From positions 1 to 41,850 of the forward strand of contig SVFM01000023.1 in NCBI GenBank assembly GCA_015056865.1: 41,850 nt of DNA, read 5' to 3'. Under the pieces are notes generated by a model, which saw nothing but the letters and a program-made list of their open reading frames with translations, was not told the origin of the DNA and made no database searches. Positions within the stretch are counted from its first letter, which is position 1. Every line of letters begins with the position of its first letter. A program made the translations under genes and the position numbers. This DNA is from Lachnospiraceae bacterium (GTDB lineage Bacteria > Bacillota > Clostridia > Lachnospirales > Lachnospiraceae). This document shows, one piece after another, positions 14,166 through 23,372 of this stretch.

Positions 14166-17102
14166 ATGAGTATTTTCAAGGAAAATGTCAGTAGTATTGT
14201 TTTTGAAAATAAACACTTACAGGTTGTAATCAGTAAGGCTTCAGGTAAGGTGGAAAAGGCAGTGTATCTTCCGGAGCAGCGAGATGTGCTTGCATCAGAG
14301 GATGTGGATCTTGCGGAGGAGAAAGATGTGTATGTGGGGAAGGGCGCCCCGCCTTTTGGCGCTTATTTTTCTTACCTGATCACAGAGGGTGGGGAACGTA
14401 TCATTCCGCCTGTTAAGGTGGAGGTCAGAGAGGATGTGCTTCGCTTTACTTATGAAAATGGTATCTTTGCAGATGTATTGGTGGAAGTTTTCGATAATTT
14501 TTTTACGGCTGAACTTGTATCCGGTCTTTCAAAGGATATCAATGGAATTGTGTTTTTTAATATACAGTTCAACTATACCCCTTCCTATGATCCTGAATCC
14601 TTCCGGGCATCGGGAGTGTCTATGGATGCAAAGGTCAACAACAACTTTATCCCCGGCGGATGGTGTCCCGTGGTGCGAGCAAGCGCAAGAACCTCCATCG
14701 GGAGGGATCTTGCAGGGGCAAAGATAGGTGTTGTGTTCTCCAAGGAAAAAGAGCACAGAGCGTTTCTGAAGGAAGTGATCAATGCTATCGATCCGAGGCG
14801 GTCTATTGTGTCTTCTCATGGAGGGCCTTTTGCCCTTGATAATGATGATATTTTTGGAGATTATGTGATTCTCTTTGATAACATTACCCCTGAAAATGTG
14901 GAGGAAACCGCAAAGCTTGCCGCCAAGTATTCCATCGACCAGGTGGATATTCATCACGGACCCGACACATTTATACAAGGGGACTTTAACTTTGTTTGCG
15001 CGGCAACTGAAGAGGAGAAGAAAAACAATACCTTTATTTCCGGGACAGTTTTCAAGGAGCGCATTGCAGACAAATTTTTGGCAGAGGGGCTGCAGCTGGG
15101 GCTTCACACTTATTCCAGTACCATTTCGGCTCTTGCCACCACCATAACTTCAGATCCAAAATGGCAAAAAAATTTTGTATATAATGATGTAACCTTTTCC
15201 TTGCGACAAGACATTAATAATATAGAAGAGCATATTCCCACAAACGAAGATGCCTCTGAATTCAGGGGCGAAGAACAGGGGATTACTTATTATACGAAGT
15301 ATACCGGCTATGTGCTGATTGATGAAGAAATTGTACTTGTTCCCGGAAATGGTGTGACAGAGGGCCTTCAGAATGTGAAAAGAGGTCAGCTGGGAACAAA
15401 GGCTGTACCACATAAGAAAGGGGCTGTGATCAGGCAGTTCCTTGGCAAGTATGGGTGTCTTCAGTCAGTGCCCGGTTCAGATCTATTCTACCATGTAGCA
15501 AGAGAGACGGCCAGAGCCTGCAATGAAGGTGGATTTGACATGATCTACTTTGATGGCTATGAGTCCATGTACTGGTTGCTGGAGCCGGAGAATCTTTACT
15601 ACTATTATACGGAGTTTGTGCGGGAAGTACTGCTCCACTGTAAGAAAAAGCCCATCATTGAATTTTCTACTTATGCCCCCTGTCTTTGGGGAGCCAGAGG
15701 CAGAGGCAGCGCTATTGACCATGGCAGACGTGCCTATAAAAGGTTTAATGAAATGCACTATGAACGCTGCATGACACAAAAAACCTTCTATTATACCGCA
15801 ACTCTGGGTTGGTTTCATTACGCACCGGATTCCATATTTGAACTGAAAAATACCATAAATAAGTCCATTTTCCGGGATGACCTAGACCATATGGGTTCCC
15901 TCGCCATAGAATCGGACTTTTCAACGGTTTGTATGCCTTTTTCTGTGCCTCATTTTACCCCGGAGACCAGACTGGGGGATAACTTTATGTATTACGGAGT
16001 TTATTCCAGGCTTCGGAAGGCAAAGTATTTTGCCCGGGAGGTAAAACAGGCCATCAAAACCAGCCCCTATGAGCACAGAGCGGTAAAATGTGCTGACGGA
16101 AGCTTTGGCATGCAGGAAATGTTTTATGTCCAGAACAAGGTCCAGGGATCCCTTGAGGATTCCTATGCCACAGGAAGGGCAAACAATCCGTTTGAGGAAC
16201 AAGTGCCCTTTATCAGAATTGAGCAAAGATATTCTGCGTCCGGAGATATAGAAAAAACGTTGGTTGATTTTGAAAAGAAGGAACTAGAGGAGCTTCAGGG
16301 AAAACACGAATTTGCGGAAACAGATCTGTCCGACTACAGAGCCTTCAAGATAACGGTAAAAGGTAACGGAAGTAAGAGCGGAGCGGTACTCCTGCGGCTG
16401 GAAGGAAACGGAGATGCCAGCGGATGGACTGATTATCTCCTGCCCCTTTGTCATGAAGGGGAGAAGGAGTTTATCCTCATCGATGCAGATAATGCAGATT
16501 ATGATGGCTACGACTTTGCAATTGCCGGATATGAAAATCATGGGGAGGCTTACAGGTGGTTTACCAATCTGTCAAGGGTTTGCAGCGTAACTGTCAGTCT
16601 GACCGGCGATACCAAGGGGGCAAAGATCGGAAAATTCAAAGCCTGCAAAATTGTAGATGCACCTGTAAAAGATCCTTCGGTGATCATTGGTGACAAGAAA
16701 ATCACTTTCCATGCCACAGTTCATTCGGGAGAATATGTGGAATACTATCCTGAAAAGAAAAAGGCGTATCTTTACAGCTACGAAAAACTCTATGAGGGTA
16801 ATTCGGCTTTGAAACAGGGAGAAACCCGAAGGACAGGGATAGCCTTTGCAGGAGATGTGGACACGGCAGAGGGGAAGTGGATCAAGGATATCGCCCATAC
16901 TTGTGAAATCCCTTTTAGCGGAGAAGTGACGGTGCCGGCTGGAGAATACGCTTTTACCTACGATACAGAGGCGCTTACGGCGGTTCCTGCAAGGGCCTTG
17001 GTGAAGATTGGCGTGGCAGGCAGAATACTGAAAAATCCGGAAGGCTTTGTGGCACCGGAGGTTGATATGCCTGATGACATTCTTGAAATTTCTATAAAAT
17101 AA
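14166..17102 (+). CDS. Large protein of unknown function, probable carbohydrate-active enzyme (978 aa)
   Basis: No named family recognised. Residues 1-230 look beta-rich, like the N-terminal sandwich of large glycosidases or lyases. Residues 235-640 look like a beta/alpha barrel, with Asp-Ile-His-His-Gly-Pro (261-266), Leu-Gly-Leu-His-Thr-Tyr (311-316) and Tyr-Phe-Asp463-Gly-Tyr-Glu466 as candidate active-site segments. An insertion around 380-425 reads like a small beta module, with Ile-Asp-Glu-Glu-Ile followed by Arg-Gly-Gln-Leu-Gly-Thr and His-Lys-Lys-Gly-Ala, a pattern also seen in phage tail-type proteins. The last ~330 residues are again beta-rich and may bind sugar. GGGAGGAG precedes the ATG. 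No signal peptide; it follows the terminator of the previous operon. Confidence 0.8.
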   Translation: MSIFKENVSSIVFENKHLQVVISKASGKVEKAVYLPEQRDVLASEDVDLAEEKDVYVGKGAPPFGAYFSYLITEGGERIIPPVKVEVREDVLRFTYENGIFADVLVEVFDNFFTAELVSGLSKDINGIVFFNIQFNYTPSYDPESFRASGVSMDAKVNNNFIPGGWCPVVRASARTSIGRDLAGAKIGVVFSKEKEHRAFLKEVINAIDPRRSIVSSHGGPFALDNDDIFGDYVILFDNITPENVEETAKLAAKYSIDQVDIHHGPDTFIQGDFNFVCAATEEEKKNNTFISGTVFKERIADKFLAEGLQLGLHTYSSTISALATTITSDPKWQKNFVYNDVTFSLRQDINNIEEHIPTNEDASEFRGEEQGITYYTKYTGYVLIDEEIVLVPGNGVTEGLQNVKRGQLGTKAVPHKKGAVIRQFLGKYGCLQSVPGSDLFYHVARETARACNEGGFDMIYFDGYESMYWLLEPENLYYYYTEFVREVLLHCKKKPIIEFSTYAPCLWGARGRGSAIDHGRRAYKRFNEMHYERCMTQKTFYYTATLGWFHYAPDSIFELKNTINKSIFRDDLDHMGSLAIESDFSTVCMPFSVPHFTPETRLGDNFMYYGVYSRLRKAKYFAREVKQAIKTSPYEHRAVKCADGSFGMQEMFYVQNKVQGSLEDSYATGRANNPFEEQVPFIRIEQRYSASGDIEKTLVDFEKKELEELQGKHEFAETDLSDYRAFKITVKGNGSKSGAVLLRLEGNGDASGWTDYLLPLCHEGEKEFILIDADNADYDGYDFAIAGYENHGEAYRWFTNLSRVCSVTVSLTGDTKGAKIGKFKACKIVDAPVKDPSVIIGDKKITFHATVHSGEYVEYYPEKKKAYLYSYEKLYEGNSALKQGETRRTGIAFAGDVDTAEGKWIKDIAHTCEIPFSGEVTVPAGEYAFTYDTEALTAVPARALVKIGVAGRILKNPEGFVAPEVDMPDDILEISIK

Positions 17103-17137
17103 ATTGTAGATACATGGGAAAAGTTTGATGAATCGAT

Positions 17138-17161
17138 GCCTCCTGCCGTTTGGCAGGGGGC
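17138..17161 (+). terminator. Probable terminator after the 978-residue gene
   Basis: A 10 bp G-C-rich stem (GCCTCCTGCC with GGCAGGGGGC, one G-U pair) around a GTTT loop. The following GTTGTTG is a weak T-tract, so termination may be partial. Confidence 0.6.
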
Positions 17162-17189
17162 GTTGTTGCATGAGATAGAAAAACAGAAC

Positions 17190-17218
17190 TTGTGTCCAAG
17201 GAAAAATAATAGTATACT
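17190..17218 (+). promoter_or_regulatory. Promoter of the methyltransferase gene at 17264
   Basis: TTGTGT (17190-17195), 17-base spacer, TATACT (17213-17218); start expected about 40 bases before the ATG. Confidence 0.55.
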
Positions 17219-17263
17219 AAGGAAGGATTTTTAGAAAACACCTGAAAGAAAAGGATATAGATC

Positions 17264-18127
17264 ATGTGGATTGCAGACTGTTGGAAAGATTATGAAGTAC
17301 TTGATACCTCCGCAGGAGAGAAATTGGAGCGATGGGGAGATTATATATTGGTAAGGCCCGACCCTCAGGTGATCTGGAATACCCCCCGCCTTCATAAAGG
17401 ATGGAGACAAAAAAACGGACACTATCACCGCAGTGCCAAGGGTGGCGGTGAATGGGAGTTTTTCCGGCTGCCGGATGAGTGGTCTATCCATTATCGGGAA
17501 CTTACTTTCCATTTAAAGCCCTTTAGTTTCAAACATACCGGACTCTTTCCGGAACAGGCTGTGAACTGGGATTGGTTTTCAGAGCTGATCCGAAATGCCG
17601 GCAGACCTGTGAAGGTGTTAAATCTTTTTGCCTACACCGGAGGAGCTACCTTGTCCGCTGCCGCCGCCGGTGCCAGCGTGACACATGTGGATGCCTCCAA
17701 AGGTATGGTGGGTTGGGCCAAGGAGAATGCGGCTGCCTCTGGGTTGGGGGATGCACCGATCCGTTGGCTGGTGGATGACTGTACCAAATTCGTGGAACGG
17801 GAGCTGCGCAGGGGCAATACCTACGACGGTATCATCATGGATCCTCCGTCCTATGGCAGGGGGCCCAAGGGGGAGATCTGGAAGATTGAGGAGAGTCTTT
17901 GGACTTTTGTAGAATTGACGGCCGGTCTGCTTTCCAAGGATCCGCTGTTTTTCCTGATCAATTCCTATACTACCGGATTGCAGCCTGCAGTACTGTCTTA
18001 TATGATAAACACTTCTATTAATAAGAAGTATGGCGGCACCACGCAGGCAGATGAGATCGGATTACCTGTTACCCAGAGTGGTTTGGTGCTTCCCTGTGGA
18101 GCATCCGGCAGGTGGCATAAAAAATAA
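17264..18127 (+). CDS. Class I SAM-dependent methyltransferase, RlmI/RlmK-like (287 aa)
   Basis: The C-terminal two thirds is a Rossmann-type methyltransferase. Val-Leu-Asn-Leu-Phe-Ala-Tyr-Thr-Gly-Gly is the SAM-binding glycine loop. Val-Asp-Ala-Ser at the end of strand 2 binds the ribose, and Met-Asp-Pro-Pro-Ser-Tyr-Gly-Arg-Gly is the catalytic loop typical of the RlmI-type rRNA cytosine C5 methyltransferase group. Phe-Lys-His-Thr-Gly-Leu-Phe-Pro-Glu-Gln before it is characteristic of that group. The protein lacks the N-terminal PUA domain of E. coli RlmI, so the RNA target is uncertain. It has its own promoter and ends just ahead of the S10 operon promoter. GC-rich patches reflect alanine-rich codons, not transfer. 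Confidence 0.85.
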   Translation: MWIADCWKDYEVLDTSAGEKLERWGDYILVRPDPQVIWNTPRLHKGWRQKNGHYHRSAKGGGEWEFFRLPDEWSIHYRELTFHLKPFSFKHTGLFPEQAVNWDWFSELIRNAGRPVKVLNLFAYTGGATLSAAAAGASVTHVDASKGMVGWAKENAAASGLGDAPIRWLVDDCTKFVERELRRGNTYDGIIMDPPSYGRGPKGEIWKIEESLWTFVELTAGLLSKDPLFFLINSYTTGLQPAVLSYMINTSINKKYGGTTQADEIGLPVTQSGLVLPCGASGRWHKK

Positions 18128-18462
18128 TGGGGATTGTATTGAAAAAAATACAATTTTTATTAAAAAATACTTGCAATCCCGATAAATACCATGTATACTA
18201 ATTCTTGCTGTGGCATGATAGCGATGAAGCGTGAGGTTGCTGCCTAAGGCAACGCCGGCTGGCAGGTTTTCCGTGGAGCGAATGTCAAGTTAGGAAACTG
18301 ACGACAAGTCACTGTACAAACAATAATGTCTGTCCCAGGGCAGAAACGACGTGTAAGAGAATAAACCGAGTGAAATGTGCAAAGGTTTAGGACACACACG
18401 GGAGAGTGTACAGTCACCGCTTGTCGTACTATCAAAAGTGCGAAAAGGAGGCGACTTTTTTT
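18128..18462 (+). other. S10 operon leader region
   Basis: This 335 bp gap holds the S10 promoter (18171-18199) and about 260 nt of untranslated leader. The leader contains a 5' stem-loop (GTTGC/GCAAC near 18236-18253) and a long-range helix in two parts: 18301-18308 with 18420-18427, and 18311-18318 with 18407-18414. It encloses CTGTC/GGCAG and AAACC/GGTTT hairpins. The closing helix ends about 16 bases before the rpsJ SD, so it could control translation or early termination. In E. coli the S10 leader binds L4; whether L4 acts here is not known. Confidence 0.65.
18171..18199 (+). promoter_or_regulatory. Promoter of the S10 ribosomal operon
   Basis: TTGCAA (18171-18176), exact 17-base spacer, TATACT (18194-18199). 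The same TTGCAA -35 appears in front of adk and rpmJ. Confidence 0.75.
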
Positions 18463-18780
18463 ATGGCAAGTCAAGTAATGAGAATCACACTCAAGGCATA
18501 TGATCATCAGCTGGTTGATTCATCTGCCAAAAAAATCATCGAAACAGTGAAAAAGAACGGATCTCAGGTGAGCGGACCTGTGCCCCTTCCTACTAAAAAG
18601 GAAGTTGTAACCATCATCAGAGCGGTGCACAAGTACAAAGACTCCAGAGAACAGTTCGAGCAGAGAACTCACAAGAGACTGATCGATATCATTACCCCGA
18701 CCCAGAAGACAGTTGATGCGCTGCAGAGACTGGAAATGCCGGCGGGCGTGTACATTGACATCAAGATGAAAACAAAATAA
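18463..18780 (+). CDS. rpsJ: Small ribosomal subunit protein S10 (uS10)
   Basis: First gene of the S10-spc superoperon. S10 sits in the head of the 30S subunit and also acts with NusB in transcription antitermination. The 105-residue protein has the family core Arg-Ile-Thr-Leu-Lys-Ala-Tyr-Asp-His near the N terminus, the Gly-Pro-Val-Pro-Leu-Pro-Thr loop, and the C-terminal [10 protein letters not shown] signature. The ATG at 18463 has AAAAGGAGG ten bases upstream; an in-frame ATG at 18406 lies inside the structured leader and is rejected. Regulation is likely through the long leader. Confidence 0.97.
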   Translation: MASQVMRITLKAYDHQLVDSSAKKIIETVKKNGSQVSGPVPLPTKKEVVTIIRAVHKYKDSREQFEQRTHKRLIDIITPTQKTVDALQRLEMPAGVYIDIKMKTK

Positions 18781-18841
18781 GTTTCCGGTTTTCATTTGAT
18801 CAAAATAAGTAACAATTTAAAAACTTCCTACAATCGCGTAT

Positions 18842-18866
18842 GAACACCCGAAGATCGTTGGTGTTC
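18842..18866 (+). other. Hairpin in the rpsJ-rplC spacer
   Basis: GAACACC pairs with GGTGTTC, with an inner CGA/TCG stem and a two-base bulge. No T-run follows. It lies about 30 bases before the rplC start in a 113 bp spacer, unusually long for this operon position. Confidence 0.5.
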
Positions 18867-18893
18867 CGCTATGTAGAGAAACAGGAGGAAAGA

Positions 18894-19577
18894 ATGAAGA
18901 AAGCAATTTTGGCAACAAAAGTCGGAATGACTCAAATCTTCAACGAAGACGGCGTACTGGTTCCGGTTACCGTACTTCAGGCCGGACCCTGCGTAGTCAC
19001 TCAGGTTAAAACCGTTGAGAATGATGGCTACAGCGCAGTACAGGTTGGTTTTGTAGATAAGAAGGAAAAGATCGTTAACAAGGATGCAAGTGGTAAGAAA
19101 GAAGTGATCCACAGACACGGCGTTAACAAAGCACTGGCAGGTCATTTTAAGAAGGCCGGTGTATCCAGCAAGAGATATGTAAGAGAGTTCAAGTTTGACA
19201 ACGCACAGGATTATACACTGGGCGGCGAGATCAAGGCTGACATCTTTGCTGCAGGAGATAAGGTTGATGCAACTGCAATTTCCAAAGGTAAAGGATTCCA
19301 GGGCGCGATCAAGAGACATGGTCAGCATAGAGGACCCATGGCTCACGGTTCCAAGTTCCATCGTCATCAGGGTTCCAACGGTGCATGTTCCTCACCTAGC
19401 CGTGTTTTCAAGGGCAAAGGAATGCCTGGCCACATGGGTTGCGTAAAGGTTACTGTTCAGAACCTGGAAGTTGTAAGAGTGGATGCTGAAAAGAACCTGC
19501 TGTTGGTAAAGGGCGCTGTACCCGGACCGAAGAAAGCATTGGTAACCATTAAAGAAACCGTTAAGGCGGAAGCATAA
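18894..19577 (+). CDS. rplC: Large ribosomal subunit protein L3 (uL3)
   Basis: L3 binds 23S rRNA early in assembly and reaches the peptidyl transferase centre with a long loop. The protein is 227 residues, slightly longer than the common ~210. It starts [12 protein letters not shown], typical of the family. The central [11 protein letters not shown] segment and Gly-Lys-Gly-Met-Pro-Gly-His-Met-Gly form the loop. The ATG at 18894 is preceded by CAGGAGG; the in-frame ATG at 18840 sits at the spacer hairpin and is not used. The C-terminal tail Lys-Glu-Thr-Val-Lys-Ala-Glu-Ala is poorly conserved. Confidence 0.97.
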   Translation: MKKAILATKVGMTQIFNEDGVLVPVTVLQAGPCVVTQVKTVENDGYSAVQVGFVDKKEKIVNKDASGKKEVIHRHGVNKALAGHFKKAGVSSKRYVREFKFDNAQDYTLGGEIKADIFAAGDKVDATAISKGKGFQGAIKRHGQHRGPMAHGSKFHRHQGSNGACSSPSRVFKGKGMPGHMGCVKVTVQNLEVVRVDAEKNLLLVKGAVPGPKKALVTIKETVKAEA

Positions 19578-19602
19578 ATCGGGTGAAAGGAGGACCATTC
19601 AG

Positions 19603-20223
19603 ATGGCAAAAGTATCTGTTTATAATATGGAAGGCAAAGAAGTTGACACAATGGAATTAAGCGATGCTGTGTTTGGTGTGGAAGTGAACGAGCACCTGGT
19701 ACACATGGCAGTTGTGCAGCAGCTTGCAAACAATCGTCAGGGAACTCAGAAGGCTAAAACCCGTGCTGAAGTTTCCGGCGGCGGCAGAAAACCTTGGAGA
19801 CAGAAGGGAACCGGTCATGCAAGACAGGGTTCAACCAGAGCTCCTCAGTGGACAGGCGGCGGTGTGGTATTCGCTCCAGTTCCCAGAGATTACTCTTTCA
19901 AGATGAATAAGAAAGAGAAGAGAGCTGCTCTTAAGAGCGCGCTGACAAGTAAAGTTCAGGGAAGCAACCTGATCGTAGTTGATGAGCTGAAGTTCGACGA
20001 GATCAAGACAAAGAACTTCCAGAACGTAATGAACAACCTGAATGTAAACAAGGGACTTGTAGTTCTGGCAGAGAACGATGAGAAAGTTGTTATGTCTGCA
20101 AAGAACATCCCTACCGTTCAGACAACATTAACCAATACCTTGAACGTTTATGACGTTATGAAGGCAGGCAAAGTGGTTCTGACAAAGGACGCTGCCAAGA
20201 AGATTGAGGAGGTATACGCATAA
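19603..20223 (+). CDS. rplD: Large ribosomal subunit protein L4 (uL4)
   Basis: L4 lines the nascent-peptide tunnel and in E. coli represses the S10 operon. The 206-residue protein shows the tunnel loop [13 protein letters not shown] and the following Gln-Gly-Ser-Thr-Arg-Ala-Pro-Gln-Trp at about 62-86. SD is AAAGGAGG. Its stop codon shares one base with the rplW start (TAATG), so translation of the two is coupled. The S10 leader upstream of rpsJ is the natural place to look for L4 feedback. Confidence 0.97.
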   Translation: MAKVSVYNMEGKEVDTMELSDAVFGVEVNEHLVHMAVVQQLANNRQGTQKAKTRAEVSGGGRKPWRQKGTGHARQGSTRAPQWTGGGVVFAPVPRDYSFKMNKKEKRAALKSALTSKVQGSNLIVVDELKFDEIKTKNFQNVMNNLNVNKGLVVLAENDEKVVMSAKNIPTVQTTLTNTLNVYDVMKAGKVVLTKDAAKKIEEVYA

Positions 20224-20522
20224 TGGCTGATATCAAATACTATGACGTAATCCTCAAACCGGTCATCACTGAGAAGAGCATGGCTGGTATGGGAGAAAAG
20301 AAATACACTTTCCTGGTTCATCCCGAAGCAAATAAGTCTCAGATCAAAGAAGCAGTAGAGAAGATGTTTGAAGGCACCAAGGTTGCAAAGGTAAACACCA
20401 TGAACTGCGACGGCAAGAATAAGAGACGCGGTATGGTGGTTGGTAAGACTGCCAAGACCAAGAAAGCCATTGTACAGCTCACAGCGGACAGCAAGGACAT
20501 CGAGATCTTTGCAGGTCTGTAA
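20223..20522 (+). CDS. rplW: Large ribosomal subunit protein L23 (uL23)
   Basis: L23 lies at the tunnel exit and docks trigger factor and the signal recognition particle. The 99-residue protein is standard length. It begins with [13 protein letters not shown], the family signature, and has the loop Lys-Val-Asn-Thr-Met near the middle. Translation is probably coupled to rplD through the TAATG overlap. A 69 bp spacer with a small GTGC/GCAC hairpin separates it from rplB. Confidence 0.97.
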   Translation: MADIKYYDVILKPVITEKSMAGMGEKKYTFLVHPEANKSQIKEAVEKMFEGTKVAKVNTMNCDGKNKRRGMVVGKTAKTKKAIVQLTADSKDIEIFAGL

Positions 20523-20591
20523 TATCCCAAGAGAGTGAGCCAATATGTGCAGTAAAGCACGATAGTAAAACAAAGCAAAGGAGATTTAATC

Positions 20592-21434
20592 ATGGGAATT
20601 AAGAAATACAATCCCTATACACCTTCCAGAAGAAACATGACCGGATCTGATTTCTCCGAGATCACAAAGAGCACTCCTGAGAAATCCCTGTGTGTTTCCC
20701 TGAAGAAGAACTCTGGACGTAACAACCAGGGTAAGATCACAGTAAGACATCGCGGCGGCGGAGTAAGAAGACAGTACAGACTGGTTGATTTCAAGAGAAA
20801 TAAAGATGGTATCCCCGCAACCGTAATCGGTATCGAGTACGATCCCAACAGAACAGCAAACATCGCTCTGATCTGCTACGCAGACGGCGAAAAGGCATAC
20901 ATCATCGCTCCCGAGGGCTTGACCGACGGCATGAAGGTTATGAACGGTGCTGAGGCCGAGGTTAGAGTAGGTAACTGCCTGCCTCTGTCCGAGATCCCTG
21001 TTGGTACTCAGGTACACAACATTGAGCTGTATCCCGGCAAGGGCGGCCAGATGGTTCGTAGCGCAGGTAACAGCGCACAGCTGATGGCAAAAGAAGGTAA
21101 GTATGCAACCCTGCGTCTTCCTTCCGGCGAGATGAGAATGGTTCCTCTGGTATGCAGAGCAACAGTAGGTGTTGTAGGCAACGTTGATCACAACCTTATC
21201 AATATCGGTAAAGCAGGACGTAAGCGTCACATGGGCATTCGTCCCACAGTTCGCGGTTCTGTAATGAACCCCAACGACCATCCTCACGGTGGTGGTGAAG
21301 GTAAAACTGGTATCGGTCGTCCCGGCCCGAGCACTCCTTGGGGCAAGCCTGCACTCGGCTTAAAGACACGTAAGAAGAAAAAAGCGTCTAACAAGCTGAT
21401 TGTAAGAAGAAGAGACGGCAGAGCAATCAAATAA
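20592..21434 (+). CDS. rplB: Large ribosomal subunit protein L2 (uL2)
   Basis: L2 is needed for subunit joining and supports the peptidyl transferase centre. The 280-residue protein has the usual length. Key motifs are Arg-His-Arg-Gly-Gly-Gly in the N-terminal domain, Gly-Lys-Gly-Gly-Gln in the OB-like part, and the C-terminal [14 protein letters not shown], which includes the conserved histidine near the active centre. SD AAAGGAG precedes the ATG. It is 16 bases ahead of rpsS. Confidence 0.97.
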   Translation: MGIKKYNPYTPSRRNMTGSDFSEITKSTPEKSLCVSLKKNSGRNNQGKITVRHRGGGVRRQYRLVDFKRNKDGIPATVIGIEYDPNRTANIALICYADGEKAYIIAPEGLTDGMKVMNGAEAEVRVGNCLPLSEIPVGTQVHNIELYPGKGGQMVRSAGNSAQLMAKEGKYATLRLPSGEMRMVPLVCRATVGVVGNVDHNLINIGKAGRKRHMGIRPTVRGSVMNPNDHPHGGGEGKTGIGRPGPSTPWGKPALGLKTRKKKKASNKLIVRRRDGRAIK

Positions 21435-21450
21435 TTGAGGAGGAAAGACA

Positions 21451-21732
21451 ATGGCTAGATCACTGAAAAAAGGACCTTTCGCAGATGGAAGCTTACTGAA
21501 AAAGGTAGATGCAATGAACGCTGCAGGACAGAAGCAGGTTATCAAGACCTGGTCCCGCCGTTCCACAATTTTCCCTTCTTTCGTGGGACATACGATCGCT
21601 GTTCATGACGGCAGAAAGCACGTTCCGGTATATGTTACAGAAGATATGGTTGGCCACAAACTCGGTGAATTTGTTGCAACCAGAACCTTCAGAGGACATG
21701 GAAAAGACGAGAAGAAGTCCAAAGTAAGATAA
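21451..21732 (+). CDS. rpsS: Small ribosomal subunit protein S19 (uS19)
   Basis: S19 is in the 30S head and, with S13, contacts the A-site tRNA and bridge B1a. The 93-residue protein has the family features Ser-Leu-Lys-Lys-Gly-Pro-Phe at the start, Thr-Trp-Ser-Arg-Arg-Ser in the middle and Leu-Gly-Glu-Phe-x5-Thr-Arg-Thr-Phe towards the end. SD is GAGGAGG. A 133 bp spacer with a hairpin separates it from rplV, which is long for this gene pair. Confidence 0.97.
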   Translation: MARSLKKGPFADGSLLKKVDAMNAAGQKQVIKTWSRRSTIFPSFVGHTIAVHDGRKHVPVYVTEDMVGHKLGEFVATRTFRGHGKDEKKSKVR

Positions 21733-21865
21733 TCATTAAAATATGAAACATCGATAACGTACAATTCCCGGAGAGGGGATTGCGTGGGCAAAACAGCCCC
21801 GTGTCTGTCTGTAGCGCGTCCCTGCGCTATAGCAGATGCGTTAGATTGAAAGGAGGAACAATTCT
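21733..21865 (+). other. rpsS-rplV spacer with stem-loops
   Basis: No reading frame with an SD is credible here. TAGCGC (21812-21817) pairs with GCGCTA (21824-21829), with outer CTG/CAG pairs after a 3-base bulge. GGGG near 21775 can pair with CCCC at 21797-21800. It may be a local regulatory RNA for rplV. Confidence 0.45.
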
Positions 21866-22252
21866 ATGGCTAAAGGACATAGAAGTCAAATTAAAAGAGA
21901 GAGAAATGCGCAGAAAGACACAAGACCTTCAGCAAAGCTGTCTTACGCTAGAGTGTCTGTTCAGAAAGCATGTTTCGTATTAGATGCCATCAGAGGCAAA
22001 GACGTGCAGACCGCACTTGGTATTCTGGCTTACAATCCCAGATACGCATCCAGCATCATCAAGAAGCTGCTTGAGTCAGCTATCGCAAACGCTGAGAACA
22101 ACAATGGTATGAACAAAGACAATCTTTACGTTGCTGAGTGCTATGCCAACAAGGGGCCCACAATGAAGAGAGTGCAGCCTCGTGCACAGGGCAGAGCATA
22201 CAGAATCGAAAAGAGAATGAGCCACATTACTGTTGTGCTTGATGAAAGATAA
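21866..22252 (+). CDS. rplV: Large ribosomal subunit protein L22 (uL22)
   Basis: L22 reaches into the exit tunnel with a beta-hairpin and is a site of macrolide resistance. The 128-residue protein has Val-Arg/Gln-Lys-Ala-Cys-Phe-Val-Leu-Asp-Ala-Ile-Arg-Gly-Lys in the N-terminal half. The C-terminal hairpin carries Pro-Thr-Met-Lys-Arg-Val-Gln-Pro-Arg-Ala-Gln-Gly-Arg-Ala, ending in Ser-His-Ile-Thr-Val-Val. An AAAGGAGG SD precedes the ATG. rpsC begins 20 bases after it. The long spacer upstream may regulate it. Confidence 0.97.
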   Translation: MAKGHRSQIKRERNAQKDTRPSAKLSYARVSVQKACFVLDAIRGKDVQTALGILAYNPRYASSIIKKLLESAIANAENNNGMNKDNLYVAECYANKGPTMKRVQPRAQGRAYRIEKRMSHITVVLDER

Positions 22253-22272
22253 GGGAAAGGAGCAATTAGAAT

Positions 22273-22929
22273 ATGGGACAGAAAGTTAATCCTCACGGCC
22301 TTAGAGTCGGTGTTATCAAAGATTGGGATTCCAGATGGTACGCTGATGCTGAGTTCTCTGAGTATCTGGTAGAAGATTATAATATCAGAAAATATCTGAA
22401 AGAAAAATTGCATGCAGCAGGTGTTTCCAAGATTGAAATCGAGAGAGCATCTGACAGAGTAAAAGTTATTGTTTTCACAGCTAAGCCCGGTGTGATCATC
22501 GGTAAGGGCGGTGCTGAGATCGAGAATACCAAGAATGAACTGGCCAAGATGACAGACAAGAAGGTTCTGATCGACATCCATGAGATCAAGAGACCCGACA
22601 AAGATGCACAGCTGGTAGCTGAGAACATTGCACAGCAGCTGGAGAATCGTGTGTCCTTCAGACGTGCCATGAAGTCCTGCATGGGCAGAAGTATGAAGGC
22701 CGGCGCACTTGGTATCAAGGCAGCATGTGCAGGTCGTCTGGGCGGCGCTGACATTGCACGTACCGAGTTCTACAGTGAGGGAACCATTCCCCTTCAGACA
22801 CTGAGAGCAGATATCGATTATGGCTTTGCGGAAGCAGACACCACCTATGGAAAGATCGGCGTAAAGGTATGGATCTACAAGGGCGAAGTGCTTCCCACAA
22901 AAGGAAATAAGGAAGGGAGCGAGAAATAA
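22273..22929 (+). CDS. rpsC: Small ribosomal subunit protein S3 (uS3)
   Basis: S3 forms part of the mRNA entry channel and its helicase activity. The 218-residue protein starts [12 protein letters not shown] as usual. It has a KH type 2 domain with [11 protein letters not shown] at about 75-85. The C-terminal domain contains [12 protein letters not shown]. GGAAAGGAG is the SD. rplP starts two bases after its stop codon, so the two are probably translationally coupled. Confidence 0.97.
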   Translation: MGQKVNPHGLRVGVIKDWDSRWYADAEFSEYLVEDYNIRKYLKEKLHAAGVSKIEIERASDRVKVIVFTAKPGVIIGKGGAEIENTKNELAKMTDKKVLIDIHEIKRPDKDAQLVAENIAQQLENRVSFRRAMKSCMGRSMKAGALGIKAACAGRLGGADIARTEFYSEGTIPLQTLRADIDYGFAEADTTYGKIGVKVWIYKGEVLPTKGNKEGSEK

Positions 22930-22931
22930 CC

Positions 22932-23372
22932 ATGTTAATGCCAAAGAGAGTTAAACGTCGTAAACAGTTCCGCGGTTCTATGGCTGGTAAGGCTTCAAGA
23001 GGTAACACCCTGACTTACGGTGAATACGGTCTTGTGGCAACCGAACCCTGCTGGATCAAATCCAACCAGATCGAGGCAGCCAGAGTAGCGCTCACACGTT
23101 ATACAAAACGTACCGGTAAAGTTTGGATCAAGATTTTCCCGGATAAACCTGTAACAACGAAACCAGCAGAAACACGTATGGGTTCCGGTAAAGGTACCCT
23201 GGAATACTGGGTAGCAGTTGTGAAACCCGGACGTGTAATGTTTGAAATTGCGGGCGTTCCCGAGGAAGCCGCAAAGGAAGCATTACGTCTTGCTATGCAC
23301 AAACTCCCTTGTAAATGTAAGATTGTTTCTAAAGCAGACTTGGAAGGCGGTGTATCAAATGAAAACGAATAA
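22932..23372 (+). CDS. rplP: Large ribosomal subunit protein L16 (uL16)
   Basis: L16 helps form the A site of the 50S subunit. The protein starts [11 protein letters not shown], the almost invariant start, so the ATG at 22932 is chosen. Ile-Glu-Ala-Ala-Arg-Val-Ala-x6-Lys-Arg and Met-Gly-Ser-Gly-Lys-Gly are family motifs. At 146 residues it is slightly longer than the usual ~137-144. Its last 14 bases overlap the rpmC start, consistent with coupled translation. Confidence 0.97.
   Translation: MLMPKRVKRRKQFRGSMAGKASRGNTLTYGEYGLVATEPCWIKSNQIEAARVALTRYTKRTGKVWIKIFPDKPVTTKPAETRMGSGKGTLEYWVAVVKPGRVMFEIAGVPEEAAKEALRLAMHKLPCKCKIVSKADLEGGVSNENE

Noticed and set aside
18200..18462. Known metabolite riboswitch in the S10 leader
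   Set aside because: I see no recognisable riboswitch core; position before rpsJ favours ribosomal-protein control.
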